DNA of 46,471 nucleotides, taken from the NCBI GenBank assembly GCA_030649055.1, contig JAUSGH010000022.1:1-46471 (forward strand), given 5' to 3'. The notes under the pieces are model-generated. The model had not been told where the DNA came from. It saw only the letters and a program-made list of their open reading frames with translations, and made no database searches. The stretch is from a bacterium. GTDB lineage: Bacteria > Patescibacteriota > Minisyncoccia > UBA6257 > JAUSGH01. The translations under genes were made by a program, and so were the position numbers. Shown piece by piece: positions 39,161 to 46,471 of the stretch (positions are counted from its first letter, which is position 1; every line of letters begins with the position of its first letter).

Positions 39161-39410
39161 GATTTGCCTCCCAAAAAGGGGCTATTCCGGATATTGGCAC
39201 GTCGCCAAAGTCGCTCCGCCACAACTGGCTCTGAATTTCGCAACTCAAAGCTCTCTTTCCTTATTCAGTTGTGAAGGTGCGACTGCGGCGACCCTTCGCC
39301 GCGTACTAGGGCAACACACCCTAGCACAAAACCTACCCCGAACACATCGCCGACAACCGCATGCGTCATTGACGCTCCGGAACCGGCGATATTCTCAAGA
39401 TAGGTTCTCT
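39161..39410 (-). promoter_or_regulatory. Long structured 5' leader of the metallophosphoesterase gene
   Basis: Between the extended -10 (39417-39425) and the SD there are ~250 nt without a convincing ORF but with clear hairpins: CTAGGG-N7-CCCTAG (~39303-39326), GCGGCGA-AGGG-TCGCCGC (~39283-39303) and GCGTC-AAT-GACGC (~39367-39380). No known riboswitch is recognised. Suggests post-transcriptional control. Confidence 0.5.
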
Positions 39411-39416
39411 ACTTTG

Positions 39417-39425
39417 AATATAGCA
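39417..39425 (-). promoter_or_regulatory. Extended -10 promoter of the metallophosphoesterase gene
   Basis: TGC-TATATT on the minus strand. A TTGTAT box lies 19 nt upstream of the -10, longer than the usual spacer. Confidence 0.55.
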
Positions 39426-39481
39426 GGTCAAGTGGAAAAGTATACAAGCAGGCACAAATAAAACCTGTGGAGAACTCCGCG

Positions 39482-39907
39482 CTACGACAACTCCTTCCGG
39501 TAACACTCTGTCTCGCGCTTCACAAATCCGAGCGAAGTATAAAATTGTCCGGTATTGCGCTTGGGATTGCTTGTCAAATCAATATGTTTCGCACCGAGCG
39601 CATGTGCCTCCGCAATAACTTTTTCCATGAGCATTTTGCCGATCCCCTTGCCGCGATAATCGGACGAAACGACAACATCATGCACATACCCTTGCGTACC
39701 CATCATTGTTTCGCCGATTTCAAGCGTTGCCATGCCGACGATCTTATCCGCATCTCGCTCCACAAAGACATGCATCTGCGGCGCAATGCAAATTTTTTCT
39801 AGTCGTTCCAATGTGAGCGCTGGCGCATTGGGCGCAAGCTCGCACAACAAATTATTTATTGCAACGAGGTCACTCTCGTGTGAGATGCGATATTCCAAGA
39901 TCTCCAT
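39482..39907 (-). CDS. GNAT family N-acetyltransferase
   Basis: 141 residues. GNAT fold with acetyl-CoA loop 'VVSSDYRGKGIGKMLME' (motif A, R/QxxGxG/A) and 'SNPKRNTGQFYTSLGFVKRE' (motif B). It acetylates an unknown amine (small molecule or protein N-terminus). Its ATG is one nucleotide after the tRNA-Lys discriminator base, so processing of the tRNA 3' end would release a leaderless mRNA. No SD. Confidence 0.85.
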   Translation of the reverse strand: MEILEYRISHESDLVAINNLLCELAPNAPALTLERLEKICIAPQMHVFVERDADKIVGMATLEIGETMMGTQGYVHDVVVSSDYRGKGIGKMLMEKVIAEAHALGAKHIDLTSNPKRNTGQFYTSLGFVKRETECYRKELS

Positions 39908-39908
39908 G

Positions 39909-39979
39909 TGCCCTCAGATGGAATCGGACCATCGTCAACTGCTTAAAAGGCAGCTGCTCTACCATTGAGCTATGAGGGC
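39909..39979 (-). tRNA. tRNA-Lys (anticodon TTT)
   Basis: 71 nt on the minus strand: acceptor GCCCTCA/TGAGGGC, D-arm AGCTCAATGGTAGAGC, anticodon stem GCTGC/GCAGT with loop CTTTTAA (TTT), T-arm GGTCCGATTCC, discriminator A. CCA not encoded. Its U34 is a target of MnmA. Confidence 0.96.
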
Positions 39980-39994
39980 TTCAGATTTCTATTT

Positions 39995-40023
39995 ATTTTA
40001 TGACAACGCTCTCCAAATGACAA
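39995..40023 (-). promoter_or_regulatory. tRNA-Lys / GNAT promoter
   Basis: -35 TTGTCA (40018-40023), spacer 17, -10 TAAAAT (39995-40000), ~9 nt before the mature tRNA 5' end. Confidence 0.72.
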
Positions 40024-40024
40024 T

Positions 40025-40249
40025 CTACAATAATTTCATAAAATCTTCGGGCGATATTTCAATCTCCCGCAAGATCTGCCGAAGCAGTCCGCGGCCGATC
40101 TCTTCGCGCCCATGCACGGGCACGATCGTCGTCCTTCCGTCGGAATGCTGAAGAAAAAGATGCGAACCTTTTTGTCGCATCTCCTCGAAACCAAACTCGC
40201 GCAAAATCCTTATGAGCTCCTTCGGTTTTAGAATCGGCAAACCGCTCAT
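40025..40249 (-). CDS. hicA: HicA-family mRNA interferase toxin
   Basis: 74 residues with the double-stranded-RNA-binding-like HicA fold: 'LKPKELIRILREFGFEEMRQ', the catalytic-His motif 'KGSHLFLQHSDG' and 'TIVPVHGREEIGRGLLRQIL'. It cleaves mRNA when not neutralised. The start overlaps the antitoxin stop by 4 nt (ATGA). Confidence 0.9.
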   Translation of the reverse strand: MSGLPILKPKELIRILREFGFEEMRQKGSHLFLQHSDGRTTIVPVHGREEIGRGLLRQILREIEISPEDFMKLL

Positions 40250-40488
40250 ACCTCCACCATGTCCATGCCGATGAAGGCCGGTTCGTGAGCCATGGACTTT
40301 ATGCGCGCTCGGTATGCCGGATTCTCCGCTGATTCTTCAAGACATAACGCAATGGCATCTTTTACCCGATCCCTAAGCATGGGCAATGTTTTTGCTTGCG
40401 TGTGGCACCCTGGAAGCATTGGCACGGATGCGATAAAATATCCGTCTTCATCTTGCTCAACGATAATTTTGAACTGCTGTTTCAGCAT
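40246..40488 (-). CDS. hicB: HicB-family antitoxin
   Basis: 80 residues: 'FKIIVEQDEDGYFIASVPML', 'PGCHTQAKT' and 'VKDAIALCLEESAE', the partial RNase H fold of HicB. No C-terminal DNA-binding domain, so autoregulation would need another mode. The antitoxin precedes the toxin here. Leaderless-type promoter at 40495-40523. Confidence 0.9.
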   Translation of the reverse strand: MLKQQFKIIVEQDEDGYFIASVPMLPGCHTQAKTLPMLRDRVKDAIALCLEESAENPAYRARIKSMAHEPAFIGMDMVEV

Positions 40489-40494
40489 TGTTTT

Positions 40495-40523
40495 AATGTA
40501 ACATGACGTCGTGAATAATGCAA
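40495..40523 (-). promoter_or_regulatory. hicBA promoter, leaderless spacing
   Basis: -35 TTGCAT (40518-40523), spacer 17, -10 TACATT (40495-40500), 6 nt before the ATG at 40488. Confidence 0.65.
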
Positions 40524-40539
40524 TGATTTACGCAAGCCC

Positions 40540-41634
40540 CTACTCTATCTCCCGCTTCAGCTCCTCCAATAATTTTTTCGCCGCGGAGGAAAGATGCTTC
40601 GGGGTTTTGATATCCAGCTCCACATACATCGCTCCATGCCCGTAGCCACCAAATCGGGGCATACCGGCGCCGTCAATTTTCAATTTACTTTTCAAACTGA
40701 AGTGTTCGGGAATGGTCGCGGTTACTTTTTTGCCCGCGATGGTCGGGAGTTCTAGCGGGATCCCTAGGAGTACGTCCACAAGCGACGCCTCCTTTTTTAT
40801 AAACACGTCATCGCCCTGACGCGCAAACGTCGCGTGCGGCTTCACGCGCACACGCACATATAAGTCACCGACACCCGCGCCGCGCTCGCCCGCCTCACCC
40901 ATGCCGACCAGCTTGATAATCTGACCGTCGGCAACTCCGGAAGCAATTGCTACATCCACCTGCCGCTCACCGACGGCGCGCCCCACTCCAGAACAGCTGC
41001 CGCAAATTTTCTTGGGGATTTTTCCAAGCCCCACGCACTTCGCGCACTGCCGCACCTGCGAAAAATTACCAAAAAACGTGGAGCGGCTCTCGCGCACCTC
41101 GCCTCTGCCATCACACGCGGCGCACTCGGAAAACCCCGCATCGGGAAAATGCCCCACACCGCCGCATTTTTCGCATATAATAGAGGTACGGTAGCGCAAC
41201 TGTTTTTTGATACCCCCAAAGGACTCCTCCAGTGTTACCTCAACCACCGCTTCAATATCCGCGCCGCGCTGATACGTGCGGCGTTTGCGCTTCATGCCCA
41301 AACCTTCAAAAATTGAATCAAAAATATCTCCGGCGTCGCCAAAATCTCCGAGATTTGACGGATCAAAGCCAAACCCGAAACCACCCTCGCCAAATCCGCC
41401 AAATGGCCCCTGCCCTCCACCCATGCCGGGTTGCGCCTCGCCGAAGCGATCATAATACGCGCGCTTATCTTTGTTAGAGAGCACCTGATACGCCTCGTTC
41501 AATTCCTTAAACTTTTTCTCGTCGCCGCCGGCCTTATCCGGATGATGCTCGTGCGCCAAGCGCCGATATGCTTTTTTGATATCGTCTTCAGAGGCACCTT
41601 TTTGAACACCGAGTGTTTTGTAGAAATCTTTCAT
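40540..41634 (-). CDS. dnaJ: Chaperone DnaJ
   Basis: 364 residues. J-domain with HPD ('[12 protein letters not shown]'), a Gly/Phe-rich linker (~75-100), and a zinc domain with four repeats 'CEKCGGVG', 'CAACDGRG', 'CAKCVGLG' and 'CGSCSGVG', followed by two beta-barrel peptide-binding domains. It delivers substrates to DnaK. Separated from the 317-residue gene by a 163-nt gap with repeats; a TATAAT at 41656-41661 may provide a secondary promoter. Confidence 0.95.
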   Translation of the reverse strand: MKDFYKTLGVQKGASEDDIKKAYRRLAHEHHPDKAGGDEKKFKELNEAYQVLSNKDKRAYYDRFGEAQPGMGGGQGPFGGFGEGGFGFGFDPSNLGDFGDAGDIFDSIFEGLGMKRKRRTYQRGADIEAVVEVTLEESFGGIKKQLRYRTSIICEKCGGVGHFPDAGFSECAACDGRGEVRESRSTFFGNFSQVRQCAKCVGLGKIPKKICGSCSGVGRAVGERQVDVAIASGVADGQIIKLVGMGEAGERGAGVGDLYVRVRVKPHATFARQGDDVFIKKEASLVDVLLGIPLELPTIAGKKVTATIPEHFSLKSKLKIDGAGMPRFGGYGHGAMYVELDIKTPKHLSSAAKKLLEELKREIE

Positions 41635-41692
41635 ATCGCTTTGCTCTCTCTACGAATTATAAATAACATACGAATTTACGAATGAGCTCAAT

Positions 41693-41740
41693 GTATTCCT
41701 TCGACTTCGCTCAGGAAATAATTTATTAGTTGGTGAGCTT
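41693..41740. repeat. 'CCTTCGACTTCGCTCAGG' repeat
   Basis: ATTCCTTCGACTTCGCTCAGG with AAATAATTT and a GTGAGCTTGTCGAAC mirror arm, between dnaJ and the membrane gene. Family of 3676-3745. Confidence 0.75.
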
Positions 41741-41797
41741 GTCGAACCACTACCTCATCCTTTCGTATTTTCGTACAGCTTTCGTAATTTTGTAGAA

Positions 41798-42751
41798 TCA
41801 TAACACGATTGTTTCTTTGCTCGTGGGTTCGGAGGCCACACGGAGAAACCCGGCGCCGAGCAACAGCTGATATAACCCCCACGCCGCCCACTGCACCGGA
41901 TAGGCCACCAAAAATCCGAAGCTCTTGATGGTAAAAAAGAGCAGTAGCCCATAGATGACGATAACGACCGTGTGCCACTCCTCCGGCACGCGGCTTGCCC
42001 ACTGCCCCAAGAGCGTCGCAAGTACTTTACTCACCGTTGTGCGCGCGGTAACGGTCGTTCCCACCGCATCGCTGATTTGCGCCAGGATCGCTCCGCGCGA
42101 CTCCGCGAGCAGTGCCGCGCGCGCTTCAGCCGAAAGCTCACCGAGCCCCGGGACAAGGCCGGAGCTACCCACCGCGTCAATCACTTCACCTACCGGCATT
42201 GCGAGTGAAAAATCCGGGACAATACGCCGCAGCACAATATCCGTCGATCCAGCGATACTCGCGACCGTACTCTCTGTAACACGCCACTCAATTCCAATAA
42301 GCGGCGCGGCAATAAGCACGGCCACAAACAGCGACAACGCCGTGATAGTACCTGGCGTTGCCGCGCGGCTCATGCGCAAAATGGAAATTTTCAAGTCATT
42401 TGCCGCCGCTGTCTGTGCACGGCGGCCGGCCACAAACAACAACCCATACATAAGCATCGCGCCAACAAGCGTTCCTTGCGAGAAGTGGCCAACAAGCGGC
42501 GCGAGAAATGCAGTCGTTTGAACGGCGAGCACCGCCGCGTACACGACGCCTCCTTTAATGAAGGAGGCCTCCAACACATCACACAACATAAACACGGCGG
42601 CAGCACCCAGCACTCCCAAGAGCATCGGCGACCCGCCAAGCATTGCGTTCAGCGCGTACCCGAACACAAACGCGGCCAGCGCGCCAACGCCTGCCAAAAC
42701 TCCGATTTTTATTTTTGAGCGGTCAACTCCCGCGGCGACTTCCGACTGCAT
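41798..42751 (-). CDS. Membrane protein of unknown function in the dnaK operon
   Basis: 317 residues with about seven to eight predicted helices: ~16-35, ~40-62, ~67-90, ~95-112, ~135-155 and two at the end (~265-300). A soluble-looking loop of ~110 residues (~155-260) contains 'GSTDIVLRRIVPDFSLAMPV', 'LSAEARAALLAESRGAILAQ' and 'TTVTARTTVSKVLATLL'. No recognised family. It starts 11 nt after the dnaK stop on the same transcript, so it should be under CIRCE control: a heat-inducible membrane protein in an operon normally reserved for chaperones. Confidence 0.75.
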   Translation of the reverse strand: MQSEVAAGVDRSKIKIGVLAGVGALAAFVFGYALNAMLGGSPMLLGVLGAAAVFMLCDVLEASFIKGGVVYAAVLAVQTTAFLAPLVGHFSQGTLVGAMLMYGLLFVAGRRAQTAAANDLKISILRMSRAATPGTITALSLFVAVLIAAPLIGIEWRVTESTVASIAGSTDIVLRRIVPDFSLAMPVGEVIDAVGSSGLVPGLGELSAEARAALLAESRGAILAQISDAVGTTVTARTTVSKVLATLLGQWASRVPEEWHTVVIVIYGLLLFFTIKSFGFLVAYPVQWAAWGLYQLLLGAGFLRVASEPTSKETIVL

Positions 42752-42785
42752 TGTTTTATTGCTTAATTGCTTTCTTGCTTTTTTT
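42751..42785. repeat. 'ATTGCTTTCTTG' repeat at the dnaK 3' end
   Basis: TTGTTTTATTGCTTAATTGC and TTTCTTGC, overlapping the dnaK stop (tail 'KKQESN'). Same family as 31806-31838 and 45228-45300. Confidence 0.7.
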
Positions 42786-44673
42786 CTTCAGGGCCGTCTT
42801 GCGGCGCGGCTGCACCGTCCTTGCTATCTTGTGGTGATCCCGCCGAACCATACGCGGCCTGTCCGATTTTTTGGATTTCCGCGGAGAGTTCCGCGATGGC
42901 GGACTTAATGACATCCGAGTCGCTGCCGTCCTTCACCCCTTTCAGTTTATCAATTTTTTCTGTAATTGTCGTTTTTACTTCCGCGGGTACCTTATCACCG
43001 GCGTCTTTCAATGCCTTTTCCGATACATACACCAGCTGCTCCGCCTGATTTCTTGTTTCAATCACTTCTTTTTTCTTTTTGTCTTCGTCCGCATGAGATG
43101 CCGCTTCCGCTTTCAATTTTTCAACTTCATCTTTGGAAAGCGCGCTGGATGCTTCAATGCGCACGGTTTGCGTTTTTCCGCTCGCTTTATCCTTCGCGGA
43201 AACACTCAGGATTCCGTTCGCGTCAATGTCAAAGGCCACTTCCACCTGTGGGGTACCGCGGGGAGAAGGCGGAATGCCGTCCAGAATAAACCGCGCGAGC
43301 GTTTTGTTGTCTCCCGCCATTTCGCGCTCGCCCTGCAAGACATGCACTTCAACCGAAGTTTGGTTATCCGCCGCGGTTGAGAATACCTGACTCTTTGCCG
43401 TGGGTACGGTGGTATTTTTCTCAATCAGGCGCGTGAAGACGCCACCGAGTGTTTCAATACCCAGCGAAAGCGGCGTCACGTCCAGCAGCAACACGTCCTT
43501 CACTTCGCCGCTCAAGACGCCCGCCTGCACCGCGGCACCGATGGCAACCACTTCGTCCGGGTTAATGCCGAGGTGCGGCTCTTTACCGAAATATTTCTTT
43601 ACCACCTCAATCATCGCCGGCATACGCGTCTGGCCGCCCACCATGATGATTTCATTCAAGTCCTTCGGTGCGAAGCCCGCTTCCTTAATTGTTTTATCAA
43701 GCAACTTAACAGAGAGGTCAAGATAATCCTGCACCAGCTCTTCCAGCTTCGCCCGCGTGAGCTTCAATAAAAAGTGCTTCGGTCCGGCGGCGTCCGAGGT
43801 TATATATGGAAGGTTCACTTCCGCCTCAACCGCGGTGGAAAGTTCATGTTTTGCTTTTTCCGCGGCTTCCCGTAACCGCTGTAGCGCCAACGGGTCTTTG
43901 GAAATATCAATGCCTTCTTGTTTCTTGTACTCCGCGACAAGGTGTTCAATGATGCGCTTATCAAAATCGTCACCGCCCAGATGCGTGTCGCCGCCGGTCG
44001 CCTTCACCTCCACTGTATCATCGCCAACTTCAAGAACGGAAACGTCAAATGTGCCGCCGCCGAAATCATAGACGACAATTTTTTCGTTCTTCTGCTTGTT
44101 GAACCCGTATGCAAGCGCGGCCGCCGTCGGTTCATTTAATATGCGGAGAACTTTCAGACCGGCAATTTCACCGGCGTTTTTTGTCGCCTGCCGCTGGCTG
44201 TCATCAAAATACGCCGGAACGGTAATGACTGCTTCCTCAACTTTTTCACCCAAACGCGCTTCGGCGTCGGCTTTCAGTTTCTGCAACACCATCGCGGAAA
44301 TTTCCTCCGGTGTATACCAGTGGTCACCTCCGCCCAAGGCGGATCCGCCCGGGGCGGACATTTTAATTTCCACGCCGCCGGTCGCGGAGGCGCGCAGCTC
44401 ATACGGAAGCCACTTTTTGTCGCGCTGGACTTCAACGTCGGAAAATTTTCGACCGACGAGCCGCTTCACCGAAAAGATGGTGTTTTTAGGGTTTGTGATC
44501 GCCTGTCGCTTCGCGAGCAATCCCACGCTACGCTCGCCGGACTTTCCGACTGCGACAATAGACGGCGTCGTGCGGTTGCCTTCCGCGTTCTCCAAAATCT
44601 TCGGCGTTCCGGCCTCCATCACCGCGACCGCCGAATTGGTGGTTCCTAAATCTATTCCGATTATTTTGCTCAT
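42763..44673 (-). CDS. dnaK: Chaperone DnaK (Hsp70)
   Basis: 636 residues. Nucleotide-binding domain '[20 protein letters not shown]', '[17 protein letters not shown]', '[17 protein letters not shown]' and 'VGGQTRMP'; linker '[18 protein letters not shown]' and a substrate-binding domain with a helical lid. The tail is acidic/Gly-rich ('[16 protein letters not shown]') and ends in repeat-encoded KKQESN. Third gene of hrcA-grpE-dnaK. ATP-driven folding in the cytoplasm. Confidence 0.97.
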   Translation of the reverse strand: MSKIIGIDLGTTNSAVAVMEAGTPKILENAEGNRTTPSIVAVGKSGERSVGLLAKRQAITNPKNTIFSVKRLVGRKFSDVEVQRDKKWLPYELRASATGGVEIKMSAPGGSALGGGDHWYTPEEISAMVLQKLKADAEARLGEKVEEAVITVPAYFDDSQRQATKNAGEIAGLKVLRILNEPTAAALAYGFNKQKNEKIVVYDFGGGTFDVSVLEVGDDTVEVKATGGDTHLGGDDFDKRIIEHLVAEYKKQEGIDISKDPLALQRLREAAEKAKHELSTAVEAEVNLPYITSDAAGPKHFLLKLTRAKLEELVQDYLDLSVKLLDKTIKEAGFAPKDLNEIIMVGGQTRMPAMIEVVKKYFGKEPHLGINPDEVVAIGAAVQAGVLSGEVKDVLLLDVTPLSLGIETLGGVFTRLIEKNTTVPTAKSQVFSTAADNQTSVEVHVLQGEREMAGDNKTLARFILDGIPPSPRGTPQVEVAFDIDANGILSVSAKDKASGKTQTVRIEASSALSKDEVEKLKAEAASHADEDKKKKEVIETRNQAEQLVYVSEKALKDAGDKVPAEVKTTITEKIDKLKGVKDGSDSDVIKSAIAELSAEIQKIGQAAYGSAGSPQDSKDGAAAPQDGPEEKKQESN

Positions 44674-44703
44674 ATTTTTATTGGACTTATAGGTCTTATG
44701 GGA
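44674..44703. repeat. Short GGACTTA repeats between dnaK and grpE
   Basis: GGACTTATAGGTCTTATGGG and ACTAATTGGACTTA: tandem near-copies in a 30-nt spacer. Confidence 0.5.
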
Positions 44704-45216
44704 CTAATTGGACTTATCTTTTGATACCTTCACTCTCGCCGGACGAATAACTCGTCCGTTTAATGTGTACCCTCGCCCCACTTCTTCCACCACCGCGCCG
44801 GGCGATTCGTTTGACTCCACCGCGGCAACTGCTTCGTGCACCGCAGGGTCAAATTGCGCGCCCGTTGTGACCGCCATCCGTTCCAATCCCTGCTTCTTCA
44901 ACACATCTTCCAGCTGCGTCCGGATCATCAACGTTCCTTTGTCCACCTTCTCACCCATTGCCGCGATCGCGAGGTCAAAGCTATCCATCACCACAATCAG
45001 ATCTCGTATCAATGCCTTATTCGCGTACTTCGCAAATTCTTCAAGATGTTTTTGTTCGTCCTTCTGATAATTGATGAGGTCGGCTTTCGCGCGCTTCCAG
45101 CCATTCAGATATTCATCACGTTCGGCGCTGATTTTCGCGAGTTCATCGCGCGCGGCTTCTGCTTCATCGGCAACATCTAACTGCGGTATTTCGTTTTTTT
45201 CTTGTTCGTCCGCCAT
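44704..45216 (-). CDS. grpE: GrpE nucleotide exchange factor
   Basis: 170 residues. Long N-terminal coiled coil ('EAARDELAKISAERDEYLNG', 'NYQKDEQKHLEEFAKYANKA') and a C-terminal beta domain ('FDPAVHEAVAAVESN', 'VEEVGRGYTLNGRVIRPARV'). It promotes ADP release from DnaK. 12 nt after hrcA. Confidence 0.95.
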   Translation of the reverse strand: MADEQEKNEIPQLDVADEAEAARDELAKISAERDEYLNGWKRAKADLINYQKDEQKHLEEFAKYANKALIRDLIVVMDSFDLAIAAMGEKVDKGTLMIRTQLEDVLKKQGLERMAVTTGAQFDPAVHEAVAAVESNESPGAVVEEVGRGYTLNGRVIRPARVKVSKDKSN

Positions 45217-45227
45217 AAAATTATTTT

Positions 45228-45300
45228 TTTATTGCTTTCTTGCTTTCTTGCTTTCCTGATTTATTGCTTTCTTGTTTTCTTGCTTTCTTGTTTTCTTGCC
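45228..45300. repeat. Tandem CTTGCTTT / CTTGTTTT repeats forming the hrcA C-terminus
   Basis: Nine to ten units of TTTCTTG(C/T) across the last ~70 nt of hrcA. They encode the basic tail 'KKTRKQENKKAINQESKKAR'. Confidence 0.8.
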
Positions 45301-45984
45301 ACCGGGCAACTCCTTAAATACATTGAGCGCCCGTTTGTAGTCCATGCGCTTCGGTCCGATTGCCGCCAAGAATATCGGCGCGCCCGCTACATTATATCGC
45401 GCGACAACAACCGAGAGATGCGAACTGCGCGTAATGGGGCTTTTGCCGATAAAGACGCGCGGCTTGCCTTCAGAAACATTTGCCGCGAGACGCGCGAGCG
45501 AAGCGTCCAAACGGTCAAAGTCGCGGACAACCTCAAGAAAATCTTCCCGTGTTTTGAAATCAATGCGCTCACAGAGCTCGTCCAGCCCGGACTTATACAC
45601 CTCGCGGTCACGCGCATCGTAACCCACGCCCAAGAGGCGCAGCTCCTCCACGAGCGGCTCCACCACACGTTCCAGTCTGCCGTCCAACGCCTCACCGAAC
45701 AGTTTACCCATACTCGGCGCCGCTTCATCCGCGCCAAAAATATCCCTCAACAATTCATCCACCCACAATGCGTATCCACTCTCGGTGGGAACTCTGCCGC
45801 CGGAGGTATGCGGCTGTTCCAAAAATCCGGCATGCGTCAGACGCAAAAGCTCCGCGCGGATACTCGCGGGCTTGATACCGAAGCTGTAGTCCTCGTAAAG
45901 TTCATCGGAGCTTACCGGGTGGCCGCTCGCGACAAACTCGCGGATGACCGCTTCCAAAATGCGCTCTGTGCGATTGCCGATCAT
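45229..45984 (-). CDS. hrcA: Heat-inducible transcription repressor HrcA
   Basis: 251 residues from the ATG at 45984. N-terminal winged helix ('RTERILEAVIREFVASGHPV', 'SIRAELLRLTHAGFLEQPHT'), family signature 'TSGGRVPTESGYALWVD', and a shortened regulatory domain (usual length ~340). The start at 46011 would fall in the CIRCE box; 45984 is preceded by a -10 at 8 nt. It binds CIRCE and represses its own operon. The last ~22 residues are a repeat-derived basic tail. Confidence 0.92.
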   Translation of the reverse strand: MIGNRTERILEAVIREFVASGHPVSSDELYEDYSFGIKPASIRAELLRLTHAGFLEQPHTSGGRVPTESGYALWVDELLRDIFGADEAAPSMGKLFGEALDGRLERVVEPLVEELRLLGVGYDARDREVYKSGLDELCERIDFKTREDFLEVVRDFDRLDASLARLAANVSEGKPRVFIGKSPITRSSHLSVVVARYNVAGAPIFLAAIGPKRMDYKRALNVFKELPGGKKTRKQENKKAINQESKKARKQ

Positions 45985-45992
45985 ATACTGCA

Positions 45993-46022
45993 AATATACC
46001 AAAGTTGGCACTCACCAGTCAA
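45993..46022 (-). promoter_or_regulatory. hrcA operon promoter
   Basis: -35 TTGACT (46017-46022), spacer 18, -10 TATATT (45993-45998), 8 nt before the ATG at 45984. Overlaps CIRCE. Confidence 0.75.
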
Positions 46023-46031
46023 GAGTGCCAA
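46005..46031. promoter_or_regulatory. CIRCE operator (HrcA binding site)
   Basis: TTGGCACTC-N9-GAGTGCCAA, a perfect 9-9-9 inverted repeat (consensus TTAGCACTC-N9-GAGTGCTAA). It covers the -35 and most of the spacer of the hrcA promoter, so HrcA binding should block RNA polymerase. Confidence 0.95.
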
Positions 46032-46041
46032 TCTGCGCTTA

Positions 46042-46471
46042 CTACCGTAAGCGCTTTCCCAGAATTGTTCTTAGCTGATTGAAAATAGCGAATAATTGTT
46101 CCATGATTTCCTCCACCGCTTTTGACACATCAACTTCTCGTACCGCTTTTTGCTCTTGCAGAACAACTCCGCCGGTTGACGCACTATTTAATTCCATCAT
46201 CTTTAGCATCTCCTCTCCATCTCTTCCTTTTGCATTCCGCGGAGTGAACGTGAGCTCGTATGAACCGGCGGGGAGCGTTTCATGCAATAGCTGATTTCGC
46301 GGTACAAAACGATGGAATTTTTTCATCACTTCTTCACGTTTACCATTCTCTACTTTTGCGACAGCAACGGTGACGCCACTTAATCCTACGTTATAATTTT
46401 CCGGTAGTGGCGCGACGCCGAACGTCACGCGGTGCAATCGCTTAGCCGCATCAATAAGTTGCGTAGCGATG
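46042..46471 (-). CDS. Hypothetical protein, 5'-truncated by window edge
   Basis: The frame is open to the right edge, so the start lies outside; a TTG at 46437 is unlikely to be the true start because similar-looking sequence ('IATQLIDAAKRLHRVTFG') continues upstream. Beta-rich 'VGLSGVTVAVAKVENG' and 'LPAGSYELTFTPRNAKG', then a C-terminal helix 'VSKAVEEIMEQLFAIFNQLR'. Not recognised. Confidence 0.55.
   Translation of the reverse strand, partial: IATQLIDAAKRLHRVTFGVAPLPENYNVGLSGVTVAVAKVENGKREEVMKKFHRFVPRNQLLHETLPAGSYELTFTPRNAKGRDGEEMLKMMELNSASTGGVVLQEQKAVREVDVSKAVEEIMEQLFAIFNQLRTILGKRLR

Noticed and set aside
36881-39274. 797-residue open frame on the plus strand, antisense to the metallophosphoesterase gene
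   Set aside because: Arg/His/Leu-rich low-information protein without domains, no SD or promoter; arises from the GC-rich codon pattern of the minus-strand gene, which has motifs, SD and terminator.
1-46471. Recoded TGA (SR1/Gracilibacteria code)
   Set aside because: TGA terminates genes in this window (for example the 46-residue gene, with TGA at 17185-17187), and large genes contain no in-frame TGA.

Overview
The window looks like a chromosomal segment of a Candidate Phyla Radiation (Patescibacteria) bacterium, most likely Parcubacteria-like. This is inferred from gene content, not from a marker tree. Pointers are an AspRS without the GAD domain, an archaeal-type UMP kinase, ComEC split into two overlapping genes, a TraG/VirB4-like ATPase cluster with a large CPR-type membrane partner, tRNAs without encoded CCA, very short spacers, and many short intergenic and intragenic repeats. 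TGA acts as a stop codon, so there is no sign of the recoded SR1/Gracilibacteria code. Almost all large genes lie on the minus strand.

Layout. 1-2.7 kb: two tandem secreted DUF3494 ('ice-binding-like') genes. One runs off the left edge; the other, which carries a C-terminal peptidoglycan-binding domain, is broken by a frameshift and a ~330-bp insertion that holds its own small membrane-protein gene. 2.7-8.7 kb: tRNA-Gly(CCC), a SurA/PpiC-N-like anchored protein, a FtsB/DivIC-like protein, LepA, and a histidine kinase/response regulator pair. 8.7-12.5 kb: RluD-type pseudouridine synthase, NDK, UMP kinase, AspS. 12.6-21.2 kb: housekeeping genes (ComEC and its metallo-beta-lactamase partner, CobO-like adenosyltransferase, MnmA, sugar nucleotidyltransferase, EF-P) alternating with small monocistronic membrane or unknown genes. 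21.3-29.6 kb: two related P-loop ATPases, a leucyl aminopeptidase, a YggT-like protein, and two membrane proteins. This is the best candidate here for a poorly described CPR transfer or envelope machine. 29.7-36.5 kb: an odd sigma-region-4/HARE-HTH regulator, SecF, SecD, a membrane protein with an ECF sigma factor, HtpX and LemA. 36.7-39.4 kb: an isolated 810-residue coiled-coil metallophosphoesterase with a long structured leader. 39.5-46.5 kb: GNAT, tRNA-Lys(TTT), HicAB, and the heat-shock operon hrcA-grpE-dnaK-(unknown membrane protein)-dnaJ behind a perfect CIRCE operator.

Two expression styles are visible. Many core genes have a -10 box only 6-8 nt before the start codon (leaderless or nearly so) and no Shine-Dalgarno (SD) sequence. 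A second class of mostly small or unknown genes has strong GGAGG-type SD sequences, and several of them also have their own promoters and terminators and prefer AAG over AAA for lysine. The second class looks like independently arriving cassettes.

Repeats also enter coding sequence: MnmA and LepA carry in-frame repeat-derived inserts, and the C-termini of RluD, SecD, DnaK and HrcA are formed by repeat elements. All functional statements rest on reading the sequence and on family knowledge; no database search was run.
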